This document shows positions 34,313 through 43,234 of a DNA stretch of 64,000 bases, piece by piece. The translations under genes were made by a program, and so were the position numbers. How positions within the stretch are numbered: position 1 is the stretch's first letter; every line of letters starts with the position of its first letter. The stretch lies in the NCBI GenBank assembly GCA_963705635.1, contig CAVPKH010000001.1:248001-312000 (forward strand), in the 5' to 3' direction. This stretch comes from VRUE01 sp963705635 (GTDB lineage: Bacteria; Actinomycetota; Thermoleophilia; Solirubrobacterales; 70-9). The notes beneath the pieces are model-generated. The model saw only the letters and a list, made by a program, of their open reading frames with translations, was not told where the DNA came from and did no database searches.

Positions 34313-37144
34313 AGGCCCGGCCGATCGTCTTCTTGCTCGCGCTCTCAAGCGCGCGGCGCTGGTGGCGCCGTCAACCGCCTCGGCAGCCTTCGACTTCCTC
34401 CCCGGTGCAGAAGGCTTCAGCGCTACGGCCGAGGCAGAAGGCGGCACCCCGGCGACCCAGGCCGGATCACACCCCGCGGCGCTGCGCATCAAGGTCGGCT
34501 TCGCCAAAGCCGGCCAGTTCACCGACGGCGACCTGCGGGACCTGAGCTTGGAGCTGCCCCCGGGCCTGATCGAAAACCCCACCGCGGTGCCCCGCTGCTC
34601 CCAGGCTGATTTCCACACCCCGCGCAGCTCTCCCTTCGAAGCGAGCCGCTCGGGGGAGAGCTGCCCGGACCGGACCCAGGTCGGCACGATCACGGTGCGC
34701 TCCTCCCACGGCGGCGGAGAGACCCGGACCTTCGGCCTCTTCAACCTCGTGCCGCCGCCGGGGTGCCCTCGGAGCTCGGCTCCAACACCCTACGGCGCCC
34801 CGATCGTCTTCACCCCGCAGGTGCGCCAGGCCGAAGGCGAATACGGGATCACCCTGCGGACCCACAACATCCCCCAGCTCTTGACATCTGCGGCTTGAGC
34901 TCTGCGATCTGGGGCACCCCCTGGTCGGTCCCCCACAACACCCAGCGCGGCGATTGCCTCAACGAGGCCGAGCCGGGCTTCGGCTGGCCAAGTGCTCGGT
35001 CGGCCAGCCCAAGCAAACCCCCCCGCTCGCCTACCTGACCCTGCCGACCTCCTGCGAGGGCCGCTTGGCTTCGGCGCGACCGCCACCTCCTGGCAACAGC
35101 CCGCGGCCGTGAGTCAGAGCTTTACGGGCCCGACCCTGGAAGGCTGCGACAGCCTCGGCTTCGACCCCACTCCCTTCGCGCGCATCTCCAACCCCCGCGC
35201 CTCCTCGCCCTCGGGCTATGAATTCGAAATCACCCAGGACACCGCCGGGGTCACCGATCCCCACCGACTCGCTCCCTCGGCGGTGCGAAAGGCCGTGGTC
35301 CAGCTGCCCGAAGGGGTGACGATCAACCCCTCGGTGGGAGCCGGCCTGGGCGTCTGCACCCCAGCCCAGTACGCGGCAGAGACGCCGACCTCCCCGCCGG
35401 GAGCCGGCTGCCCCAACGAATCGAAGATCGGCGACTTCATGGTCAAGAGCCCGCTCTTTGCCGAGCGGATCGAGGGCTCGCTCTTCCTCGCCGCCCCCTA
35501 CGACAACCCCTTCGGCTCTCTGATCGCGATCTACCTCGTCGCCAAGGCAGACGAGCGCGGCATCTTGGTCAAGGTGGCGGGGGAGCTCAAGGCCGACCCG
35601 GCCACGGGAAGGCTCCTCGCCACCTTCGACAAGCTGCCCCAGCTGCCCTACTCGAGCCTCAACGTCCACTTCCGCGAAGGCCAGCGCAGCCCCCTCGCCA
35701 CCCCGGCTGCCTGCGGCGCCTATCTCGACCGCGATCGACCTGACGCCCTGGCGAGACGCCGGCCTGGCAAGGCACACCGACTCCCCGGCCTCGATCACCG
35801 CCGGGATCGGCGGAGGCCCCTGCCCCTCCGGCCTCGCCCCCTTTGCCCCCGCGGCAAGCGGCGGCATGCTCAACTCCCACGCCGGCTCCTACACGCCCTT
35901 CTACCTGCACCTGACCAGGCAGGACACCGAGCAGGAGATCACCTCCTACTCGGCGACCCTGCCCCCGGGCCTGCTGGGCAAGATCGCCGGTATCCCCTAC
36001 TGCCCGGAGGCGGCGATCGCGGCGGCAAGGCAAAGGAGCGGCGTCGCGGAGCGAGACGCACCTTCGTGCCCGCAAGCTTCACGCATCGGTCGCACCGTCG
36101 CCGGCTACGGCGTCGGCCCGGTGCTCACCTACGCCCCCGGCGGCCTCTACCTGGCCGGCCCCTACCACGGCTCCTCCTTCTCGGTGGTGGCGATCGACTC
36201 CGCCCTGGTCGGCCCCTTCGACCTCGGGGTGGTGATCGTCCGCTCGGCGATTCGAGTCGACCCCATAACGACCCAGGTCTCGATCGACTCACCGGGATCG
36301 GACCCGATCCCCCACATCATCGACGGCATCCCGATCCACCTCAGCGACGTCCGCGTCTACATCGACAAGCCCAAACCTCACCCTCAACCCGACCAGCTGC
36401 GACCGCTCCACCCTCGCCTCGACCCTGAACGGCTCCGGCGCGCGCTTCTCCGACCCCGCCGATGACACAACCGCCACCGCCACCGTCCCCTTCCAGGCCT
36501 TCAACTGCGCCTCGCTGGGCTTCAAGCCGAGGATCTCCTTGCGCCTGCAGGGCGGGACCAAGCGCGGTGATTACCCCTCCCTGCGGGTCAAGTCAGGCCG
36601 AGACCCGGCGATGCCAACATCGCCAAGGCCCAGGTCACCCTGCCGCCAACCGAGTTCCTCGACCAGAACCACATCGGCACCGTCTGCACCCGGCCGCAGT
36701 TCGCCAACCGACACCTGCCCAGAGGCATCGGTCTACGGCAGGGCCCGCGCCTACACCCCGCTCTTGGAAGCGCCGATGGAAGGCCCGGTCTACCTGCGCT
36801 CCTCAGCGAACCCATTGCCCGACCTCGTCTTCGCCCTGAAGGGCCGTGGCATCGAGGTCGACCTCGCCGGCAAGGTCGACTCGGTCAGGGGCGGGATTCG
36901 CGGCAGCTTCGAAGCGATCCCCGACGCCCCGGTGACCAAATTCCTGCTGACGATGTTCGGCGGCAAGCACGGCGCCCTGGTCAACGCCGGCAACCTCTGC
37001 GCCAGCCCACAGCTCGCCACGGCGAAGCTGATCGGCCACAACAACAAGGGAGTGCTGGTGCACCCCGAGGTGCAGGCGCGCTGCAACGGGCACGGCAAGC
37101 ACAGGAAAGGTGAGCACGCGAAGAAGGGGAGGGGTGGGCGATGA
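34309..37144 (+). pseudogene. Secreted protein, family B, with about ten frameshifts
   Basis: The ATG overlaps the previous stop, and MKARPIVFLLAL begins a signal peptide. Family B signatures can be followed through the whole interval but jump between all three frames: near 34354, 34762, 34786, 34882, 34987, 35061, 35727, 36373, 36598 and 36709. Each jump is a one-base gain or loss, often in a short homopolymer, and no in-frame stop or large deletion remains once they are corrected. Visible segments include FDFLPGAEGFSA, DICGLSSAIWGTPWS, SLFLAAPYDNPFGSLIAIY, GIPYCPEAAIAAAR, YLAGPYHGSSFSVVAI, VYLRSSANPLPDL and the basic tail KHRKGEHAKKGRGGR. The longest open pieces are 34992-36428, 35866-36465 and 36539-37144. 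Confidence 0.75.
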
Positions 37145-38922
37145 GGTTGCAGCCGAGATCGAGGGGGCCGATCGGGGCGGGCCTTTGCGCCGTCCTTTGC
37201 GCCCTGCTCCTGGGCCTGGCAGCGGTCCCCGCCCAGGCCAACCGCGCCCTGCTCTCCAAGGAAGCGGTTAAAGCCGAAGAAACCCCCGCCGGGATCGAAG
37301 GCGCCTGCGGGGTGGCGGTCGCCCCCAGTGGGCAGATCTACGTCTCTGACTACTACCACCGGGTGGTTGACGTCTTCAACGGCAGCGGCGGTTATCAGTC
37401 CCAGATCCCCGCCGGCGCAGAGCCTGAGGGACCCTGTGGGTTGGCGGTGTCTCCCAGTGGGACGCTCTACGTCAACTTCTACCACCAGGGCGTGGTCAGG
37501 ATGCAGCCGGGCTTCGAAGCTTTTGACCCCGGCGACGCCACCGGGGTGGCGGTTGACTTTGCCGGCAGGGTCTACGTCAACGACCGTACTTACGTCGCGG
37601 TCTATGAACCCTCCGGGCTGCCGGTCATCTTCGAAGGACAGCCGCTGAAGATCGGCCTGGGCAGCGTAGACCCGCTCGGTGACGCCTACGGACTGGCGGT
37701 CTCGGCGGGCAAGGTCTACGTCGCCGACGGCTCAGAGGAGACCATCAAGGTCTATGAACCGGCAATCGACCCCGATGACCCAAGCGCTGTGATCGACGGG
37801 TCGGCCACTCCCCAGCATGGCTTCAACTCCCTCACCGACGCCGCCCTCGCGGTTGACCCCACCAACGGCCACCTCTTGGTCACCGACAACCTCCGGCCCG
37901 GCTTCGAGCACCCCGAAGCCGTGATCGACGAGTTCGACGCCGAAGGGGTCTTCTTGGGCCAGCTCGCGACCCCGATCATCGACGCCGAGCCATCGGGTCT
38001 GGCGCTGAGTGGCTCGGGCGCCCTCTACGCCACCTCGGGCAACGACGAAGGCGCCGCGGTCTTTCGCTTCGGCCAATACAGCGCCTCCCCTTCCCTCGCC
38101 GGGCCAAGCGCACCCTCCTTCGGGGAGGGGGCGACCTCCTCCCAAGCCAGGCCGCTCGCGCCGCCAAGCGGCCCCGCCGATGCTCCGGTGGCGAGGAAGC
38201 CCAGCGCCGCCACCACCTCGGAGATAACCCAGCGCGGCCACCTGCGGGTCAGCTTCGACGGCAAGCTCGCCCCCCACGCCCTGCCGAGGCAAGGAAGCGC
38301 CCCGGTCAAGGTCACCGTCGGGGCCAAGATCTCCACCACCGACGGCAAGACCCCACCGCAGCTGCGAAAGATCTCGATCGCGATCAACCGCAACGGGCAC
38401 TTCGACCCCACCGGGATCCCCGTCTGTCGCCTCGACCAGATCCAGCCCTCGACCAACGCCGACGCCCTCGCCGCCTGTCGCTCCTCCTTGATCGGAGAAG
38501 GGCGCTTCTCAGCCAAGGTGCTGCTGGCAGGCCAGGCCCCCTTCCCCTCCAACGGCAAGGTCTATGCCTTCAACTCCAGGCTGCAGGGAAAGCCGGCGAT
38601 CCTCGCCCACGTCTACGGCACCCAACCCGCTCCGGCCTCCTACACCCTGCCCTTCGTGATCAGCCAGGCCAAGGGCACCTTCGCAAACGTCCTCACCGCC
38701 TCACTGCCGGCGGTCACCTCGAACTCCGGCTACATCACCGGCCTGCAGATGACCCTGGGCAAGAGCTTCTCCTACCAGGGCAAGCGACGCAGCTACCTGA
38801 GCGCCGGCTGTCCTGCCCCGAAGGGATTCCCCGGAGCCGCCTTCCCCTTTGCCAAGGCGAGCTTTGGCTTTGGGAAGCAGACGGTGACCTCGACCTTGAC
38901 GCGGGATTGCGGGGTACGGTAG
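37141..38922 (+). CDS. Secreted NHL-propeller protein fused to a family C domain (593 aa)
   Basis: The ATG overlaps the previous stop. A signal peptide spans ~10-32 (GLCAVLCALLLGLAAVPAQA). Residues ~45-315 are NHL-type repeats (GVAVAPSGQIYVSDYYHRVVDVFNG in pattern; LAVSPSGTLYV; VAVDFAGRVYV). After a Pro/Ser-rich linker, residues ~360-593 match the free-standing family C proteins at 17752 and 18558: LRVSFDGKLAPHALPRQGSAP, KISIAINRNGHF, ALAACRSSLIGEGR, SAGCPAPKGFPGAAFPFAKA, TRDCGVR. This is the last gene of unit 2. A 5-bp hairpin overlapping its stop (38922-38936) is too weak to call a terminator. The fusion suggests that NHL and C proteins work in the same complex. Confidence 0.82.
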   Translation: MRLQPRSRGPIGAGLCAVLCALLLGLAAVPAQANRALLSKEAVKAEETPAGIEGACGVAVAPSGQIYVSDYYHRVVDVFNGSGGYQSQIPAGAEPEGPCGLAVSPSGTLYVNFYHQGVVRMQPGFEAFDPGDATGVAVDFAGRVYVNDRTYVAVYEPSGLPVIFEGQPLKIGLGSVDPLGDAYGLAVSAGKVYVADGSEETIKVYEPAIDPDDPSAVIDGSATPQHGFNSLTDAALAVDPTNGHLLVTDNLRPGFEHPEAVIDEFDAEGVFLGQLATPIIDAEPSGLALSGSGALYATSGNDEGAAVFRFGQYSASPSLAGPSAPSFGEGATSSQARPLAPPSGPADAPVARKPSAATTSEITQRGHLRVSFDGKLAPHALPRQGSAPVKVTVGAKISTTDGKTPPQLRKISIAINRNGHFDPTGIPVCRLDQIQPSTNADALAACRSSLIGEGRFSAKVLLAGQAPFPSNGKVYAFNSRLQGKPAILAHVYGTQPAPASYTLPFVISQAKGTFANVLTASLPAVTSNSGYITGLQMTLGKSFSYQGKRRSYLSAGCPAPKGFPGAAFPFAKASFGFGKQTVTSTLTRDCGVR

Positions 38923-38949
38923 GGCTGAAGTAGCCCCAGGGAAAGAAGA

Positions 38950-39023
<74 letters not shown>

Positions 39024-39105
39024 AGATGGCTCAATCGTAGAGGCCGAACGTGGGCTTGGGAGGGCTCGTTGTTGAGCTGGCGCAGCGCTGTCTGAACGAC
39101 CGAAA

Positions 39106-39207
39106 TCAGCCGCCGCGAGTCTCGGGGCGACCTAGGCCCGGAGTAGGCGGAGGGGGGGGCGGTGGGGTTCCGCCGCTTCCGGTTTGAGGCTTTGGTGCTT
39201 CTGCCAT
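39106..39207 (-). CDS. Possible Pro-rich micro-protein (33 aa)
   Basis: An ORF (MAEAPKPQTGSGG, then a run of seven prolines) starts 3 bases after the corrected end of the 3-TM gene on the same strand, so it could be translationally coupled to it. There is no clear ribosome site. Pairing of a small Pro-rich product with a multi-TM protein would fit a membrane-associated partner, but the support is only position and composition. Confidence 0.35.
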   Translation of the reverse strand: MAEAPKPQTGSGGTPPPPPPPTPGLGRPETRGG

Positions 39208-39210
39208 CGC

Positions 39211-39677
39211 CTAGAAGATGTTATCGCCCAATAGGGCAGCCAGGGAAAGAATCTCGACTACGAGAGCGGTTGCGGCGACAGTGTAGGCACGGGTCAGCCA
39301 CTTGATCTTCGTGTCGTTGGAATCCCAGACAGGTCGAGGTCGTAGGCGAGGCGCCGATAGACCTCGGGCATGTCGTCGCGAAATGCATAGAGGCCCTCGT
39401 ACAGACCGGCGCCGGCCTCGGCAAAGATCAGATTCTTCTTCGGCAGCAGGATGAAGACGCTTGCGGCTATCGAGACCACGAACGCAACCAGAGCCGTAAT
39501 CGCCAACCCCCGAGGGCTTGGGTGCTGGAATGCCTGTTGTCCGAGGAACGATGCCGCAAGCGAGGAGGCGGCCAAAAGGACTCCAGTCCGGGTCCGCAGC
39601 TCCCCGAGCAGACCCTCCTGCTTGTCGAGGCCGCGAAGCGCTGCCTCATAGGCCAGCTTCTCGAACTCCCCTGCCAT
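39211..39677 (-). pseudogene. Three-TM membrane protein of unknown function, with one frameshift
   Basis: From the ATG at 39677 the product has a helical N-terminus (EFEKLAYEAALRGLDKQEGLLGELR) and two TM helices (~30-50 and ~58-78, ITALVAFVVSIAASVFILL). In that frame it stops at 39294 after LAYDLDLSGIPTTRRSSG. In the next frame the coding sequence clearly continues from near 39330 (WDSNDTKIKWLTRAYTVAAT and a third TM helix, ALVVEILSLAALLG) to a TAG at 39211. One indel near 39330 therefore breaks a ~155-aa, three-TM protein. I recognise the general type (small SLATT-like membrane protein) but not a named family. Confidence 0.65.
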
Positions 39678-39827
39678 CGGTCTGCAAGCTAGCGGTGCTT
39701 ACGGCGGAATCTTTTGTCATCGGCGCTGATTGGGCAATGGGGCGGTCTCGCTGCCTAACCGGCATAAACCACGACATCGGAGTCTGCGGCCTGAGTCGCT
39801 TCCGTCCGCTGGCATTAGGTTTGTGAC

Positions 39828-40343
39828 GTGATTGCGAAGGCTCGACTCCCGTGGATCGCGGCGCTCGTCTGCGTCGCCGCCGCGACGGGCTGCGAGGAGG
39901 GTGCCCTCGAGGTAGAGCACCCGCGGAAGGCAGCGGCTTTGAGCAAGGAAAATGCTGCAAACCGCCGCGTGGCGCACGGCAGGGCCACCGCGGTGATCAA
40001 GGAGCTTCGGCCCCTGATCGGGGCCGCTCGCCGGCCGACGGCGACTTGCCACTCCGAAATCCGTCGTTCGGTTCAGCCTCGGCAGGGCGTTCTACCCGTG
40101 GCCTGTGCCAACTTCGAACCGCGCTGGCCCCTTCGCGTTCAGTATGGATTTTTGCGCTGTGAGCCCAAGGGCCGGTACGCGAACAGAGAGGTGGTTTTCA
40201 CGACGGCAGACGGGAAGGACTACGCCGCGAGCGTGGGCGCTCGCATGGTCGGATACCCGAGGATCACTCCTGTCTTCAGGCGGAACGCCGGACCCAGATA
40301 TGAGAGCGCTCTGACCAAGGCGGGCCTGGCCCTTTGCGAGTAG
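39828..40343 (+). CDS. Lipoprotein, possible DUF2511-like domain (171 aa)
   Basis: The GTG at 39828 begins a lipoprotein signal with the lipobox ATGC (Cys at residue 22). The C-terminal ~80 residues have the pattern WPLRVQYGFLRCEP...VVFTTADGKDYAAS...GYPRITPVF, which resembles DUF2511 (YebY-like) proteins: an aromatic/Cys pair, a 'vvF.t.dGk.Y' strand and a 'GyP.itp' end. The gene stands alone between genes on the opposite strand. The lipoprotein call is firm; the family call is from memory of the pattern. Confidence 0.65.
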   Translation: MIAKARLPWIAALVCVAAATGCEEGALEVEHPRKAAALSKENAANRRVAHGRATAVIKELRPLIGAARRPTATCHSEIRRSVQPRQGVLPVACANFEPRWPLRVQYGFLRCEPKGRYANREVVFTTADGKDYAASVGARMVGYPRITPVFRRNAGPRYESALTKAGLALCE

Positions 40344-40362
40344 CGCTGGTGCGCTCCGTCGT

Positions 40363-40995
40363 CTAGGCGTAGAGGCTCTCGGTGGCCAGCTCCTGGGCCC
40401 GGCGGTTCCAGAGCTTCACCTGCACGAAGACGTCGTCGCCGAAGCCCTCGAGAGCGTCGAGGGCGAGGAGGGTGAAGCGACCGTCGGAGACGACTTCCTG
40501 GTCCACGGTCTCCAGATCGAGGTCGGCCGTGGCGGCGACGGCGCCCTGCACGAGGGGGCGTCCCCAGATCAGCGTTACGGCTCCGGCGCGGCCGTTCTCG
40601 CCTCGCCAGCGGCCGATCACCTCGTCGTTGAGGTCGATCTTCCAGTCCGGGTTGTCCTCGGCGAGCACGTCGGTGAAGTCGGCCTGGGCACTGAGGTCGC
40701 CCGGCTCGCCTCCCTTCGGCAGCACGTAGGAGACGTGACCGAAGAGCTCGAGCTCGCCCGCGCCCTCCGGACCCGCAGCCCGTGCTGTGCAGGGAACCCA
40801 GACGCGGCCACCCCACGCTCGCTCGGGGTACCAGTCGGGGCTCTCGGGCACCTCGACCCCGGCGGGCAGACCCTCTATCGCCGTGCAGGCTTGACGGAAC
40901 TCCGCCCCGAGCCGCTCGGCGAAGCGCCCGTGCGGGATCCCCTCCTGGGTGCTGTCGGCGATGAAGCGGGGGATCGGCCGTGGGTTCGGAGGCAC
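40363..40995 (-). CDS. Conserved-looking protein of unknown function (210 aa)
   Basis: This is a soluble protein with no signal peptide or TM helix. It begins MPPNPRPIPRFIADS and contains PESPDWYPERAWGGRVWVPCTARA, VSYVLPKGGEPGDLSAQADFTD, and RWRGENGRAGAVTLIWGRPLV, all of which look like strands of a beta-rich fold. Codon usage matches the neighbours and no other strand or frame competes. I do not recognise the family. Its start lies 137 bases from the divergent NHL gene, so the two may share a regulatory region. Confidence 0.65.
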   Translation of the reverse strand: MPPNPRPIPRFIADSTQEGIPHGRFAERLGAEFRQACTAIEGLPAGVEVPESPDWYPERAWGGRVWVPCTARAAGPEGAGELELFGHVSYVLPKGGEPGDLSAQADFTDVLAEDNPDWKIDLNDEVIGRWRGENGRAGAVTLIWGRPLVQGAVAATADLDLETVDQEVVSDGRFTLLALDALEGFGDDVFVQVKLWNRRAQELATESLYA

Positions 40996-41132
40996 GGAAT
41001 GAGGCTATACCGCTGCTGTTAACGCTTGTCGAACTGGCAAATCAGAGCAAATTCCGTTGCTACCCTCGATACACACGCTGGTTCTCCAATGGCTGGCGTT
41101 CTGATCAAACCGGCTTGGGAGGCTGGACAGGG

Positions 41133-43234
41133 ATGAGGAATGCGGCAGGGTTGCCAGCGGTAGGGAACGATCTTCGACCCGCGCGCTGCGGCGCCTTTCT
41201 GGCGCCGCGCTGGCGTTTCTACTTGGAGCAGTCGCGTTTTCCGCGCCCGCCCCGGCCGAGGCAAGCGTGGGTTATGCGCCCGACTCCTCGACGCCAACGA
41301 TCAACCTTCAGGGCGATCAGCCGGATGGAGTCGCCATCGACCAATCCAGCCAGCGCATATACGTCGCGATGCTGAGCGCCGACCTCTCCGCCCAGAAAAC
41401 CGGTCAGGTCGAACAGCTGGAGAGCACCGGGGCCACCACCTCCGCCTCCCCCTTCAAAGCGACCGGCCAGCCGTTCTACTCCGGGGTCGCCGTCAACCCC
41501 CTTACGCACGGCCTTTATGCCTCGGAGTTCATGGTCTCCACGCCGGTGGGCACTGCCGGTGTATCGCAAATCGACCAGTTCTCGTCCTCGGGAACGCTGG
41601 GCATGCAGCTCCCCACCAGCGGCACCGCTGGCATCCCGACGAGGATCGCCGCCAATTCGAGTGGCGACGTCTTCTTTCCGAACACCGTCGCCCAGACCGT
41701 GCAGGTCTTCAATGCCGCCGGCACCCTGCTGAAAACGATCAGCTGCGGCGGCTGCCCGGGGGGCGGCTTCGTCACCCCCAACGGAGTTGCGCTCGACTCC
41801 GCAGACAATCTCTACGTCGTCGACATCGGGGCCGACCGCGTCGTCAAGTTGATTCCGTCGGGAGGCCAGTACGTGTTCGCCTCCGTTCTTCAGAGCGATC
41901 ACAAAGCCGCTGCGGTGGCTGTCGACCCCTCTGACAACTCCGTATTCGTTGGCGACTACCCCGGCGGCGGCGGCTACCACATCGTCGCCTACAGCTCCTC
42001 GGGAACGCAGACCGATGACTTCGGCGCCGGTCTCTTCACCGGGTCGCAGTTTGGCCCTCGCTTCGCCGGCCAGATCGCAGCCAACGCAACAACTCACAAG
42101 CTGTATGTGAGCGATCCCGACGCTGGCGCCCTCCGCGTCTTCGCCCAGGCGACGATCCCCGCGCCAACTGCGACGACCAACGCGGCGTCCTCGCTCGGCC
42201 AGGTTACGGCGAAATTGAACGCAGCGGTAAACGCGAGGGCGCACGCCGTCATCGATTGTCACTTCGAATACACCGACGACGCGGATTTCCTCGCAAACGA
42301 ATACGCGAACGCAACCGATGCGCCGTGCGACGTGCTTCCTGATCGCTCCGAAAACACCTCCGTAAGCGCGACGCTGTCGAACCTCCAGACGAGCACGAAA
42401 TACCATTTCCGGGTCTTTGCGGCCAACAACGGAGGCGAAGTCACCGCCGGCAGCCAGACCTTCTCCACGCTTGCGAGCACTCCCGCGACGGTGACCGCGG
42501 GCGTGCCGTCCGGAGTCACGCAGACGACGGCCAGTCTGACCGGCAAAGTGAATCCCCAAGGCGGCACGGTATCCGACTGCCATTTTGAGTATGGAGAGGG
42601 CCTGTCCTACGCGATAAGCCTCCCTTGCCCGACGACGATCGGGGCGGTCACCACGGATGTGGCCGAGTCCTTGAAAGTCACCGCCCTCGCCCCGAAAACG
42701 AATTACCACTATCGGCTGTCGGTGACCACGAACGCCGGCACGGTCGTCGGCGACCCTGCAGAATTCACCACGCTGCCATCCGCGCCAGTGGTGACTACGG
42801 GGACCGCATCGGGCATCGCCCAGACGGTTGCGACGCTCGCCGGCACGATCAACCCCAATGGCGGCAATGCCAACTGCCACTTCGAGTACGGCCCCACGAC
42901 TTCTTACGGCAGCGTCGTCGCCTGCCCGAGTGATCCCGGCGGGGGCGAAAGCGCGGTAGGCGAGCAGGCGGTGCTGAGCGGCCTGGCGCCCAGCACCACG
43001 TATCACTACCGCCTGGTCGGAGCCAATGCCGGCGGCACGACAAATGGGCTCGATGGCTCATTCTCGACGCAGTCATACCCCCCGTTGGAACCGCAGCCGC
43101 AGCCGCAGCCCCTGCCGCTGCCCTCCGGTCCAGTGGTCGTGGCGCCGAAGCCGCTGAAGTGCAAGAAGGGATTTCAGAAGAAGAAGGTTCGTGGCAAGCT
43201 CAGGTGCGTGAAGAAGAAGCACCGGCGCCGCTGA
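41133..43234 (+). CDS. Secreted NHL/Fn3 protein; signal peptide probably frameshifted
   Basis: A GTG at 41267 gives a protein with no export signal, but the same frame upstream (41180-41266) encodes a good one: RRLSGAALAFLLGAVAFSAP ending in APAEA. That frame has no usable start, while the next frame has an ATG at 41133 with GGAGG before it, so a single indel near 41165-41190 is likely. The mature part has NHL repeats (~1-290 counted from 41267) and three Fn3-like domains (CHFEYTDDADF, CHFEYGEGLSY, CHFEYGPTTSYG; YHYRL ends). The tail is a Pro/Gln linker and CKKGFQKKKVRGKLRCVKKK. It is related to family A proteins but lacks the TolB part. Its 3' end overlaps galT by 35 bases. Confidence 0.7.

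Noticed and set aside
38922..38936. Terminator after secretome unit 2
   Set aside because: Only a 5-bp stem overlapping the stop codon, with no T-run.
41219..43006. 595-aa minus-strand ORF opposite the NHL/Fn3 gene
   Set aside because: No domain or RBS; the plus strand has clear NHL and Fn3-like motifs.
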